A stretch of DNA of 27,320 bases, taken from the NCBI GenBank assembly GCA_005878665.1, contig VBLR01000122.1:1-27320 (forward strand). The letters run 5' to 3'. The notes under the pieces were generated by a model. It was given only the letters and a program-made list of their open reading frames with translations, was not told the origin of the DNA and made no database searches. The position numbers and the translations under genes are program-made. Below are positions 1 to 7,949 of the stretch, in pieces (the stretch's first letter is position 1; every line of letters begins with the position of its first letter). This stretch comes from Methanobacteriota archaeon. Lineage in GTDB: Archaea; Thermoplasmatota; Thermoplasmata; RBG-16-68-12.

Positions 1-1059
1 GATCCGGTCCCGCTGCATGATGTCGATGGTGACCGTCGCCGCGACGCAGGCCGCCGGATGTCCGCCGAACGTCGTGCCTGCGATCACGTCGTGGGTGCCC
101 ATCGATCGCTCATCTCCGAGGACGGCCCCGAGGGGCATCAGGCCGCCTCCCAACGCCTTCCCGATCGAGACGAGGTCCGGCGCGACCCCGAAGTGCTCGA
201 TCCCCCACATCTTCCCGGTTCGACCGAGGCCCGTCTCGACTTCGTCCGCGATGAAGAACCACCCATGGGTATCCGCGAGCTTCCGGAGTCCGCGGACGAA
301 ATTTGCGGGAGGAATCCAGACGCCCGCTTCGAGGGCCACGGGTTCGAAGATGACCCCCGCGATGCGGTCCGGAAACGCCACGTGGCGCAAGATCTGGTCC
401 TCGATGAATCCCACACACCAGTCGCCGTACTCCGGGTCCGTCATCCCCCGCGGCTTCCGGTAGGTCATCGGATACGGGGCGTGCACGGCCCCGCCGGAGA
501 ACGCCTCCCAGTTCCGGCGCATCCGGGACGCCAAGCTGCCGAACGCGGTCGCGCCGATGCTGAGGCCATGATACTGTCCCATGAAACTCAGGATCAGGGG
601 CCGACCGCTCGCCTCGATCGCGTGTTTGACGGCCCCTTCCGCGGCCCCGGTGCCGGAGAGCTCGAGGAAGACGCGCGTGAGGTTCTTCGACGGGCGAATG
701 GAGAGCAGCCTCTCGGCGACATCGATCATGGGGAGATGTGGATTCATGAAGAGGATCAGGAAGCCGTACCGCTCCAGCGCATCGACGGTGGCCTTCAGGA
801 TCTCCGGATGGACGTTCCCGAGGTTGTTCGTCGCCCACTGACTCGTGAGGTCGATGTACTCCCTGCCCTCGACGTCGTGCAGGAGGGAACCCTTCGCGGA
901 CGCGACCACGATGTCCGCGAGTTTCGTGTCGTCGGCCCAGAAGTATTTCGGGTAGAGTTCCGTGTACCGCTTCCAATACCAGTCCGCGGCGCCTTTCGTC
1001 CCGACGGGAGGCTTCGCTCCCTTCTTCGCCATCCCCGCGGGGAACGTCCGTCCCGTCAT
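1..1059 (-). CDS. Class III (PLP-dependent) aminotransferase, 3' end missing at window edge
   Basis: The first 353 residues of a fold-type I, class III aminotransferase, which moves an amino group from an amine or omega-amino acid to an oxo acid using pyridoxal phosphate. The frame stays open to base 1, so the C-terminal part lies outside the window. Visible family marks are the cofactor-phosphate segment SGTGAAEGAVKHA, the DEVETGLGRTG motif with the PLP-binding aspartate, and the Schiff-base lysine at residue 301 in SIGKALGGG. The ATG at 1059 is chosen because a TATA-like box (1075-1086) lies just upstream and there is almost no leader. Substrate cannot be told from the sequence; it differs clearly from the other class III enzyme at 16842-18203, so it is not a recent duplicate. 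The thioesterase at 1095 ends just upstream on the same strand, but the intervening TATA-like box suggests a separate transcript. Confidence 0.93.
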   Translation of the reverse strand, partial: MTGRTFPAGMAKKGAKPPVGTKGAADWYWKRYTELYPKYFWADDTKLADIVVASAKGSLLHDVEGREYIDLTSQWATNNLGNVHPEILKATVDALERYGFLILFMNPHLPMIDVAERLLSIRPSKNLTRVFLELSGTGAAEGAVKHAIEASGRPLILSFMGQYHGLSIGATAFGSLASRMRRNWEAFSGGAVHAPYPMTYRKPRGMTDPEYGDWCVGFIEDQILRHVAFPDRIAGVIFEPVALEAGVWIPPANFVRGLRKLADTHGWFFIADEVETGLGRTGKMWGIEHFGVAPDLVSIGKALGGGLMPLGAVLGDERSMGTHDVIAGTTFGGHPAACVAATVTIDIMQRDRI

Positions 1060-1094
1060 TGAGCCTTTGGGCGGGGATTTATGAAGCCGCGGGC

Positions 1095-1499
1095 CTAGGC
1101 CTCGAGGGCCCCTTGCAAGAGCGAGCGGAATTCGTCGGGGATCGGCTTCGATTTCCGTTTCTCGTAATCATACGAGACGAGGACGGTCTTCGCGCGGGCC
1201 AAGGTCCGCCCGCTTCGCTTCTCCGTGATCTCGTAGCTCAAGGTGAATGAGGAGTTGCCTATCTTTGAAGGCCAGACCGCCACCTGAACCTGATCGCCCC
1301 ACGTCGCCTGGGACTCGAAGTCGATGTCCACATGGGCCAGGATGAAGTCGATCTCACCCAGGGTCCGCTTGTTCGCGCGGTGCATGTAGAACTGCGTCCT
1401 CGCGAGCTCGATGAAGGAGAGATAGACGGCGTTGTTGACATGACCCATGCCATCGATGTCGCGGAACCGCATCTGGATGTCCGTCGTGAAGCGCGTCAT
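1095..1499 (-). CDS. Hot-dog fold acyl-CoA thioesterase (4HBT/YbgC type)
   Basis: A 134-residue single hot-dog domain protein expected to hydrolyse acyl-CoA thioesters in the cytoplasm. The signature is the N-terminal block around residues 11-27, RFRDIDGMGHVNNAVYLSF, in which the Asp before GHVNN is the usual catalytic position of the 4-hydroxybenzoyl-CoA thioesterase/YbgC group. Length matches the family. The open frame runs on upstream to 1874, but that part is antisense-like and overlaps the hexapeptide gene, so the ATG at 1499 is the start. It lies 50 bp after the stop of the gamma-carbonic-anhydrase-like gene on the same strand with no clear promoter between, so it is probably the last gene of the aldehyde dehydrogenase operon. 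Substrate unknown; short-chain or aryl-CoA esters are typical. Confidence 0.9.
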   Translation of the reverse strand: MTRFTTDIQMRFRDIDGMGHVNNAVYLSFIELARTQFYMHRANKRTLGEIDFILAHVDIDFESQATWGDQVQVAVWPSKIGNSSFTLSYEITEKRSGRTLARAKTVLVSYDYEKRKSKPIPDEFRSLLQGALEA

Positions 1500-1549
1500 C
1501 CGGCGACCGATGACGGATGCCGACGAAAAACGTTTGGGTGGGCCCTTCG

Positions 1550-2092
1550 TCACTCGCGGACGAGGCGCGTGAATTCCTCGGAGCGTTCGAGCGAGACCTG
1601 CTTCGAACGATCTCCCTTGATCGCGTTCCGAGCCGGCAAGCTCGCCTTCGCGAGGTCGCGGTAAATGGGCCAGGAGAGATCGATCCGCCGCCGGAGGGTC
1701 TCGTCGACCGTCCGAATCGTCTTCGCGGGCACTCCCGCGATCAGAGTGCCTGCAGGAAACTCGGCGTTCTCTCGGACGACCGCCCCGCTCGCCACCACCG
1801 ACCCCGAGCCGATCAGGGCGCCGCTGTTGATCGTCGAGTTCATGCCGACCAGGCAATCGTCTCCAATGGAGCAACCATGGACCACCGCCGCGTGGCCGAC
1901 AGTTACCCGCCGGCCGATCACTGCCGGCATGCCGCGATCGACGTGCACGACCACGTTGTCCTGGACGTTCGAGTCCCTCCCCACGACAATCGAATCGAAG
2001 TCCCCACGGAGCACGGCACCATGCCAGACGCTCGCGCCCTCATCGATGGTCACGTCTCCGACGAGGACCGCGCTCGGGGCGACGTAGATCAT
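1550..2092 (-). CDS. Gamma-class carbonic anhydrase-like left-handed beta-helix protein
   Basis: A 180-residue hexapeptide-repeat protein of the gamma-carbonic anhydrase/YrdA/PaaY family. The repeats ([VI]-G-x-x-x-x pattern) run from about residue 8 to 130, followed by a C-terminal helix. The three family metal ligands can be placed: His50 in NVQDNVVVH, and His67 and His72 in VGHAAVVHG. The acidic proton-shuttle loop of the Methanosarcina Cam enzyme is absent, as in CamH-type and PaaY-type members, so true carbonic anhydrase activity is uncertain; PaaY relatives are thioesterases. The ATG at 2092 is only 4 bp from the stop of the aldehyde dehydrogenase gene, so the two are almost certainly co-transcribed and a metabolic link with the dehydrogenase and downstream thioesterase is plausible. 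Confidence 0.92.
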   Translation of the reverse strand: MIYVAPSAVLVGDVTIDEGASVWHGAVLRGDFDSIVVGRDSNVQDNVVVHVDRGMPAVIGRRVTVGHAAVVHGCSIGDDCLVGMNSTINSGALIGSGSVVASGAVVRENAEFPAGTLIAGVPAKTIRTVDETLRRRIDLSWPIYRDLAKASLPARNAIKGDRSKQVSLERSEEFTRLVRE

Positions 2093-2096
2093 CGTG

Positions 2097-3551
2097 TCAC
2101 TCGAGGTTCACGAGGACATTCTTGACGTGCGTATAGAACAAGACCGCGTCGACGCCTTGCTCCTGGCCGAGCCCGGATTGTTTCCATCCCAGGAACGGCG
2201 TCTGCGGGAAGGTGACCGGAAACTCATTGATCGAGACCATGCCCGCCTGCAGTCGCCGCGCAATCGCGTGGGCCTTCGCGACATCTTGGGTCCACACGCC
2301 CGCCGCGAGACCGTATGGCGTATCGTTCGCCCTCGCGATCGCATCGTCCAAATCGTCGAAGTGCCAAGCCGCCACGACTGGGCCAAAGACCTCCTCGCGT
2401 GCCACGCGAGCGCCCGCGGGAGGGTCCTCGAAGAGAGTCGGCCTCACGAAGTTCCCATCCTTCAGATCTGCGGAATCGATCCGACCGCCCCCCGCGAGCA
2501 GCTTCGAGCCTTTCTCGATTCCGTCCTCGATCGCCCGGATCACGTTCGCGGCATGGTCCCGGGAGACGAGAGGGCCGATCTGCACGTCGTCCTTCAGGGG
2601 GGGCCCGAGCCGCAGTCTCTCCGTCTGCTCTTTGAGCTTCGCGAGGAACGAAGGGGCAATCGACTCGTGGACGAGGAGCTTCGATCCGGCCCAGCACATC
2701 TGGCCCGCGTTCTGGAAGGCCCCCCAGAGGGCTCCCTTGACGGCCCGGTCGAGCCTCGCGTCCGGGAGGACGATCTGGGGATTCTTGCCGCCGAGCTCGA
2801 GTGTCGTGGGCACGACCCGGTCCGCGACCGCGTGGAGGAGTTGTTTCCCGGTGTCCGTGGAACCCGTGAAGGTCACCGAGTCGACGTCCGGATGCGCCGC
2901 CAGGGCGCCGCCGACGTCACGACCAGGGCCCGTGACGACATTCACGATTCCGGACGGAAAGCCGGCGGCGCCCGCAAGCTCTCCCAACTTGAGCGCCGTG
3001 AGCGGGGTCAACGTGGCCGGCTTCAGGACGACGGCGTTGCCGGCGGCGAGCGCCGGTGCAACGCCTCGGGAAGCGAGGAGGAGCGGATAGTTCCAGGGGG
3101 CGATGTGGGCCGTCACGCCGAGCGGGTCGCGCAGGGTGTAATCGAACCGCGAACCCGGGACCGGGATGGTGTCGCCCTGAATTTTATCTGCTAACCCGGC
3201 ATAATATTCGAACAGCTTGTAGACGTACGCGATGTCGCCCTTCGCCTCGCGCAGCGGCTTCCCGACGTTCTGGGACTCGAGGCGCGAGAGATCGTCAAAG
3301 TGGTCCCGCACCTGCTGACCCAGAAGCCACAGCAATCGCCCCCTCTTGCTCGGATCCAGCTCCCGCCACTCCGGGGACTCGTACGCGACACGGGCCGCTT
3401 CGACCGCGGCATTGACATCATCCCTCGTCCCCTCCGCCACGCGGGCCATCGGTCGATTCGTCGCAGGATCGAGTACCTCGGCGGTCTCCTTCGATGCTGC
3501 AGGCACCGACTTGCCGGCGATGTAGAGGCCATGCTCGCGGACTTCCATCAT
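2097..3551 (-). CDS. NAD(P)-dependent aldehyde dehydrogenase
   Basis: A 484-residue member of the classical non-acylating aldehyde dehydrogenase superfamily that oxidises an aldehyde to a carboxylic acid with NAD(P)+. All catalytic marks are visible: the oxyanion Asn154 in APWNYP, the cofactor Lys177 in VLKPA, the general base Glu252 in ELGGKN and the nucleophile Cys286 in NAGQMCWAGS. It resembles the betaine-aldehyde/aminobutyraldehyde branch more than the acylating MmsA at 15344, but the substrate cannot be fixed. Two ATG codons are in tandem (3551 and 3548); a TATA-like box at 3579-3586 lies about 30 bp upstream, so the mRNA is nearly leaderless. It leads a probable operon with the hexapeptide protein and the hot-dog thioesterase. 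Confidence 0.95.
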   Translation of the reverse strand: MMEVREHGLYIAGKSVPAASKETAEVLDPATNRPMARVAEGTRDDVNAAVEAARVAYESPEWRELDPSKRGRLLWLLGQQVRDHFDDLSRLESQNVGKPLREAKGDIAYVYKLFEYYAGLADKIQGDTIPVPGSRFDYTLRDPLGVTAHIAPWNYPLLLASRGVAPALAAGNAVVLKPATLTPLTALKLGELAGAAGFPSGIVNVVTGPGRDVGGALAAHPDVDSVTFTGSTDTGKQLLHAVADRVVPTTLELGGKNPQIVLPDARLDRAVKGALWGAFQNAGQMCWAGSKLLVHESIAPSFLAKLKEQTERLRLGPPLKDDVQIGPLVSRDHAANVIRAIEDGIEKGSKLLAGGGRIDSADLKDGNFVRPTLFEDPPAGARVAREEVFGPVVAAWHFDDLDDAIARANDTPYGLAAGVWTQDVAKAHAIARRLQAGMVSINEFPVTFPQTPFLGWKQSGLGQEQGVDAVLFYTHVKNVLVNLE

Positions 3552-3578
3552 CGCTCCGCGCCCACCATCGGGCCGAGG

Positions 3579-3586
3579 ACTATAAG
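3579..3586. promoter_or_regulatory. Shared, near-symmetric TATA box of divergent genes
   Basis: The octamer ACTATAAG reads CTTATAGT on the other strand, so one site can serve as TATA box in both directions. It lies about 32 bp from the ATG at 3551 (minus) and about 30 bp from the GTG at 3613 (plus), the right archaeal spacing for near-leaderless transcripts both ways. Function is inferred from position. Confidence 0.55.
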
Positions 3587-3612
3587 CGTGTGGCTTTCCC
3601 CGCTCGACACCG

Positions 3613-4380
3613 GTGGCCTCTTATCCCGCGCGTCCCTTGCGACACCGCGGGGACATCGTGCCGGACGTCGTGCGCGTGAGCCGCACGCTGCCGTGGCGGG
3701 AGGCGGCGAAGGAGTCCGACGCCCTCCGCCCGATGCTCCTCGATCAATTCCGGCACGAAGACTTTCGCGGGAGACGCGTCCTGGACCTCGGGACAGGAGA
3801 GGGGCGCCTCGCGTTCGTCGCCGCGTCCGCCGGCGCCCACGTCGTCGGCGTGGACCTCGATCGCACGAAGCTCATGCACGCGCGGGCATACGCGGGCATC
3901 CGGGATTTTCGGAACGTCGAATTCGTCCTCGGGGATGTCGACAAGACCCCGTACCATGAATTCGCTCGGGATCCGATCGACGCCGTCATCAGCAACCTAT
4001 GCATGTCCGCCGAGATCGTATGGCATTCGTCGCGGGCTCTCCGCCCGGGAGGCGCGTTCGTCTTCTGCTGCCACCATGGGGACCACTGGAAAGAAACCCG
4101 ACGGGGCTCCCAATGGGCATTTTACGAAGACGTGATGACGGACCTGCTCGAAGAGAACCGCTTTGAAGTCACCTTCATGGGCGTCGACACGACGCTCGCC
4201 CTGTTCGACGATTTGCGGGAGGCGGAGTTGTTCCTCCGCGACTCCGTCGTGCGAAGATGGGTCGAGGACGGCCGCTGGGAGGAGCTCTCGGATTCGTTTG
4301 CACGCGGCGAGAAGCATCTCACTCTTTCGTACCTGATCGTGAAGGCGCGAAAGCTCGCCGCGGCCTACGAAGCGGAATAG
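3613..4380 (+). CDS. Class I SAM-dependent methyltransferase
   Basis: A 255-residue cytoplasmic methyltransferase with a Rossmann fold. Motif I is VLDLGTGEG at residues 56-64 and the SAM ribose-binding acidic residue is Asp81 in VVGVDLD; a motif-IV-like segment DAVISNLCM follows, then the post-motif LRPGGAFVF. This layout is close to small-molecule and quinone methyltransferases (Methyltransf_11/25 type); the substrate is unknown. The start is a GTG chosen because the shared TATA box at 3579-3586 lies about 30 bp upstream; a later in-frame GTG at 3658 is possible and would remove 15 residues not needed by the fold. Divergent from the aldehyde dehydrogenase, and followed after 95 bp by endonuclease IV. 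Confidence 0.88.
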   Translation: MASYPARPLRHRGDIVPDVVRVSRTLPWREAAKESDALRPMLLDQFRHEDFRGRRVLDLGTGEGRLAFVAASAGAHVVGVDLDRTKLMHARAYAGIRDFRNVEFVLGDVDKTPYHEFARDPIDAVISNLCMSAEIVWHSSRALRPGGAFVFCCHHGDHWKETRRGSQWAFYEDVMTDLLEENRFEVTFMGVDTTLALFDDLREAELFLRDSVVRRWVEDGRWEELSDSFARGEKHLTLSYLIVKARKLAAAYEAE

Positions 4381-4475
4381 ATGACGGAGGGCACGCGCGG
4401 ATCGCTACGCTCGTCCCGCGACGCCGCCATCGGCAAGCTCATCCGTGGGAAGGCGATTGCCGCGCCGGGGGAGCG

Positions 4476-5381
4476 ATGTACCTCGGCGCCCACGTGTCGA
4501 TCGCGGAGAGCATCGCGCTCGCGCCGGAGCGCGGGAAGGCGGTCGGGGCCGACGCGATCCAGATTTTCTCCCGGAGTCCGCGCATGCTCCGCAGGACGAA
4601 GCCGATTCCCCCTGAGGAGGCGAAGGCGTTCCAAGAGGCGATGCCCGCCAACGGGATTACGCGTGCGATCATCCATGCGAACTATCTGATCAACCTCGCC
4701 GGGCCGGACGAGAACACCCTCAAGTACAGTCGCGAGGCGTTCGTGGAGGAGCTCGACCGGGCTCAGCTCCTCGGGGTCCGGGACGTGATATTCCATCCGG
4801 GATCCCACATGGGGAAGGGCGAGGCGTACGCGGTCCAGACGATCTCGGGGAGTCTGGATTGGTGTTTCGAGCATGCGAACGCCCCGGACGTATTTGCGGT
4901 CCTGGAGAACACGGCGGGTGCGGGGACCGTCGTCGGATACCGGTTCGAGCAGCTCGCCGACATGGTGAAAGGTTCCGCCCATCCGGACCGCCTCGGGATC
5001 TGCATCGACACCTGCCATACGTTCGCGGCGGGCTACGACTTCCGAACCCGGGACGGCTACGAGGCGCTCCTCCGGACCATCGACCAGACGGTGGGCCTCG
5101 GGCGAATCCGCGCGTTTCACTTGAACGATTCGGTGGGGGACCTCGGATCGAATCTCGACCGCCACGAGGATATCGGGAAGGGGAAGCTCGGGAAAGAGGC
5201 GTTCCGATTCCTCGTGAACGAGGAGCGGTTCCGAGAACTGCCAGGCTGCCTCGAGTTCCCCGGTGCCGATGCGGGATACCGAAGGAACCTGAAGGCGCTC
5301 CGGTCTCTCGTCACCGGGACGAACCCGCCGACGGCGGGACCGCGTCCAAGCGGCAAACGAGCTGGTCGCGGAACCGCGTGA
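4476..5381 (+). CDS. nfo: Endonuclease IV (AP endonuclease, zinc-dependent)
   Basis: A 301-residue TIM-barrel AP endonuclease of base-excision repair; it cuts the backbone 5' of abasic sites. All nine metal ligands of the E. coli enzyme can be matched at nearly the same numbers: His67, His107, Glu144, Asp178, His181, His215, Asp228, His230 and Glu260, including the signatures CIDTCHTFAAGYD and FHLNDS. The ATG at 4476 is chosen because the protein then begins with the family N-terminus MYLGAHVSIAES; the open frame continues upstream but only as antisense-like sequence. It has a basic, low-complexity C-terminal extension of about 20 residues, which is exactly the part that overlaps the convergent DCC-family gene by 71 bp. 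No clear TATA box lies in the 95-bp gap after the methyltransferase, so co-transcription is possible. Confidence 0.96.
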   Translation: MYLGAHVSIAESIALAPERGKAVGADAIQIFSRSPRMLRRTKPIPPEEAKAFQEAMPANGITRAIIHANYLINLAGPDENTLKYSREAFVEELDRAQLLGVRDVIFHPGSHMGKGEAYAVQTISGSLDWCFEHANAPDVFAVLENTAGAGTVVGYRFEQLADMVKGSAHPDRLGICIDTCHTFAAGYDFRTRDGYEALLRTIDQTVGLGRIRAFHLNDSVGDLGSNLDRHEDIGKGKLGKEAFRFLVNEERFRELPGCLEFPGADAGYRRNLKALRSLVTGTNPPTAGPRPSGKRAGRGTA

Positions 5382-5700
5382 GGAACGCGTAGAGTCGGTG
5401 GACCTGGCGCATCAAGACGGACGACTCGCGAAGGAGATGTCCCAAGCCGGCCCCGATTGGGAAAGCGCCGACCAATGTCGGCACCGCGTCGCCGCCCGTC
5501 GTGACCCGACCATCGGGGGCGACGATGTGCCATGCATCGAGCATCCGTTCCTCGGGGACGCCTTTCAGGAGGGCGCGGCCAGACTGGATCGACTGAAACC
5601 GGATGCGTCCACGGACGTCGACGATGTGAATCCACCGGGAGAACGCGCTGCAGATGCCGCAGTCGCGATCGTACAGGAGGACGTACGACGGCATCGCCAT
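5311..5700 (-). CDS. DCC-family thiol-disulfide protein (DUF393)
   Basis: A 129-residue protein of the DUF393/DCC family, named for the N-terminal D-x-x-C-x-x-C motif, here YDRDCGIC with Asp11, Cys14 and Cys17. The fold is predicted to be thioredoxin-like with the CxxC as a redox centre, but the cellular role of the family is poorly known. The extended frame begins with TTG at 5709; I prefer the ATG at 5700 because a TATA-like box (5729-5737) lies 33 bp upstream; an ATG at 5694 with a GGAG sequence 9 bp before it is an alternative. Its last 24 codons overlap antisense to the end of the endonuclease IV gene. Confidence 0.85.
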   Translation of the reverse strand: MAMPSYVLLYDRDCGICSAFSRWIHIVDVRGRIRFQSIQSGRALLKGVPEERMLDAWHIVAPDGRVTTGGDAVPTLVGAFPIGAGLGHLLRESSVLMRQVHRLYAFLTRFRDQLVCRLDAVPPSAGSSR

Positions 5701-5728
5701 GCTCTCCAAGAAAACTAGGCGGAGCTGG

Positions 5729-5737
5729 GCTTAAAGG
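5729..5737 (-). promoter_or_regulatory. TATA-like box for the DCC-family gene
   Basis: CCTTTAAGC on the minus strand, about 33 bp upstream of the ATG at 5700. The core is nearly symmetric, so it might also serve the divergent flavin reductase, for which a second AT-rich candidate (TCGTTATCC, about 5756-5764) lies closer. Confidence 0.45.
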
Positions 5738-5796
5738 AACGGGTTGCATCGAGAATCGTTATCCTCGGACTGACGTTCCCGCGGACGGGACCGCCC

Positions 5797-6426
5797 ATGA
5801 TGGTCGACCCGGCGTCGCTTCCGGAAAGGGACTCGTACCGCCTGATGATCTCCGCATTTGTCCCGAGGCCGATCGCGTTCGTCTCGACGCGGAGCCTCGC
5901 TGGCACCGACAACTGCGCCCCATTCTCATACAGCATGGGCGTCTCGAGCCGTCCGATGGTCCTCGCCATCTCCGTCGGCGAGCGAGACGGTCGACGCAAG
6001 GACACGGCCCGAAACATCCTCGACACGCGGGAGTTCGTCGTGAACCTGGTGACGGAGGCGATTGCGGACAAGATGAATGTGGCCTCCGGCGATTACGCAG
6101 CCCGCGTGAGCGAGTTTGAGGAGGCGGGCTTGACGCCCATCCCCTCGGACGCGGTCCTCCCCTCGCGCGTTGCCGAGTCCCCGGTGAACTTCGAGTGTCG
6201 CCTCATTCGGGCCGTGACCGTCGCGGACAATACGGTCTTGTTCGGCGAGGCCGTTCGATTGCACGTGGACGACGCGGTGATGACCCAAGGACTCGTCGAC
6301 GTCCACAAAGCGAAACCGATCGGCCGCCTCGGAGGGACGCAGTACTGCCGAACGCAGGACGTCTTCGAACTCCGCCGACCGAGGATCACAGGACCCAAGG
6401 CAGCGGGGCCTACGGATGCGCGATGA
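5797..6426 (+). CDS. Flavin reductase-like FMN-binding protein
   Basis: A 209-residue protein of the flavin reductase-like domain family (split barrel, FMN-binding), which reduces flavin with NAD(P)H or uses bound FMN in electron transfer. The family core is visible: the N-terminal strand VPRPIAFVSTRS, the FMN-contacting segment CAPFSYSMGVSSRPMVLAIS, the DTARNILDTREFVVNLV block and the late EAVRLHVDD strand. The best-matching subgroup is the archaeal/bacterial 'flavin reductase family' of about 200 residues. Two ATG codons overlap (5797 and 5800) and cannot be separated. Divergent from the DCC-family redox protein with 96 bp between; whether they work together is unknown. Confidence 0.88.
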   Translation: MMVDPASLPERDSYRLMISAFVPRPIAFVSTRSLAGTDNCAPFSYSMGVSSRPMVLAISVGERDGRRKDTARNILDTREFVVNLVTEAIADKMNVASGDYAARVSEFEEAGLTPIPSDAVLPSRVAESPVNFECRLIRAVTVADNTVLFGEAVRLHVDDAVMTQGLVDVHKAKPIGRLGGTQYCRTQDVFELRRPRITGPKAAGPTDAR

Positions 6427-6582
6427 TCACTCGGCCGCGCCGGCCCGACCCAAACGAGGGCTTTCCTCTGGGGTTTGCAAGAAGCATTAAGTAGGTCGAA
6501 ATCAACGTCCAAGATGGGTCGGCGGTGAGGGTCGGGCGCCCGATTGCGGCGTGCACGGCCGATTCCGAATCATCGAGGTATT

Positions 6583-6592
6583 GGAGGAGGGG
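6583..6592 (+). promoter_or_regulatory. Strong Shine-Dalgarno site of isocitrate lyase
   Basis: GGAGGAGGGG ends 7 bp before the ATG at 6600. This decides the start against an upstream GTG at 6525, and with the TATA-like CATTAAGTA near 6485-6493 indicates a leader of roughly 80 nt, in contrast to the many near-leaderless genes here. Confidence 0.7.
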
Positions 6593-6599
6593 AACTGCG

Positions 6600-7937
6600 A
6601 TGAGGAGCGCCGAGGAACTCGACGCGAGCTGGAGGGAGGACGAGCGGTGGGCGGGAATCGTTCGACCCTACCGGCCCGAGGACATCGTCCGGCTTCGGGG
6701 CTCCATTGGGATCGAACGTACGCTCGCGCGAATCGGCGCCGAGCGCCTGTGGTCCCTCCTTCGCTCGGATGCTCCGGTGACCGCACTCGGCGCGTTGACG
6801 GGTAACCAAGCGATCCAACAGGTCCACGCGGGCCTCACGGCGATCTATCTGAGCGGCTGGCAGGTCGCCGCGGACGCGAACGACGCGGGCCAGATGTATC
6901 CCGACCAGAGCCTCTACCCCGCGGACAGCGTCCCGAATGTCGTGCGCCGCGTGAACAACGCCTTTGTTCGGGAGGACGAGAAGCACACGGCCGCCGGGGA
7001 ACCGCACATGAACGGGCTCGCCCCGATCGTCGCGGACGGGGAAGCCGGATTCGGCGGTCCTCTGAACGCTTTCGAGCTGACGAAAGCCTTGATCGAGGCC
7101 GGCGCCGCCGCGGTGCACTTCGAGGATCAGCTCGCGAGCGCGAAGAAGTGCGGCCACCTCGGCGGCAAGGTACTCGTTTCGACGGGTGTCTTCCTCCAGA
7201 AACTCGTCGCCGCGCGGCTCGCGGCAGACCTGTGCGATGTTTCGACCATCCTGATCGCCCGCACGGATGCGAACTCCGCGAAGCTCATCACGACCGACGT
7301 CGACCCGCGCGACCAACCGTTCATCGTCGGCGCCGAGCGCACGACCGAAGGCTTCCATCGGTTTCGCGGCGGCATCGACGCATCGATCGCCCGCGGCATC
7401 GCATACGCGCCCTACGCCGATCTCCTATGGTGCGAGACATCGGGTCCGGACCTCGACGAGGCCCGGACATTCGCGGACGCTGTGCACGCACGATTCCCGG
7501 GGAAAATGCTCGCGTACAACTGCTCCTCCTCGTTCAACTGGCGGAAAAAACTCGAGCGCGAGACGATCGCCCAGTTCCAGGGAGAGCTCGCGGACATGGG
7601 GTACCGGTTCCAGTTCATCACCCTGGCGGGCTTCCACGCGTTGAACCTCTCCATGTTCCAGCTGGCCCGAGGCTATCGGGGAAAGGGCCTGACGGCGTAC
7701 GCGGAACTCCAGGACGCGGAGTCCGGGGCGAAGGCGGATGGTTACCGCGCGTTCGAGCACCAGACGTTCGTCGGGACCGCGTACTTCGACGAAATCGCCC
7801 AGGTGGTCACGGGGGGAGACGCGTCGACCCTGGCCATGGCGGGTTCCACGGAGAAGGAGCAGTTCCAAGAAGTCGGGGCGAAGGCCGAACCGATCCCATC
7901 GTCAGCGCCTCGACTGAACGCCTCCGAGACCGGCTGA
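6600..7937 (+). CDS. aceA: Isocitrate lyase
   Basis: A 445-residue cytoplasmic isocitrate lyase that splits isocitrate into glyoxylate and succinate, the first step of the glyoxylate bypass used for growth on acetyl-CoA-yielding carbon sources. The family signature KKCGHLGGKVL is intact with the catalytic Cys184; other marks are SGWQVAAD (85-92), the metal-binding region ADGEAGFGG (145-153), ARTDANSA and the NCSSSFNW segment near the C-terminal half. Length is that of the compact bacterial/archaeal form. The ATG at 6600 is supported by a strong Shine-Dalgarno sequence. Malate synthase, the partner enzyme, is not in the window. The gene ends 12 bp from the convergent unknown gene at 7950. Confidence 0.96.
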   Translation: MRSAEELDASWREDERWAGIVRPYRPEDIVRLRGSIGIERTLARIGAERLWSLLRSDAPVTALGALTGNQAIQQVHAGLTAIYLSGWQVAADANDAGQMYPDQSLYPADSVPNVVRRVNNAFVREDEKHTAAGEPHMNGLAPIVADGEAGFGGPLNAFELTKALIEAGAAAVHFEDQLASAKKCGHLGGKVLVSTGVFLQKLVAARLAADLCDVSTILIARTDANSAKLITTDVDPRDQPFIVGAERTTEGFHRFRGGIDASIARGIAYAPYADLLWCETSGPDLDEARTFADAVHARFPGKMLAYNCSSSFNWRKKLERETIAQFQGELADMGYRFQFITLAGFHALNLSMFQLARGYRGKGLTAYAELQDAESGAKADGYRAFEHQTFVGTAYFDEIAQVVTGGDASTLAMAGSTEKEQFQEVGAKAEPIPSSAPRLNASETG

Positions 7938-7949
7938 ACGCCCCGGCGG

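Noticed and set aside
58..1062. Long plus-strand frame of 334 codons
   Set aside because: Antisense to the aminotransferase, which has clear motifs; typical shadow frame of high-GC DNA. The same holds for frames at 2094-3194, 15404-16909, 16800-17966, 18089-19453 and 23166-23975.
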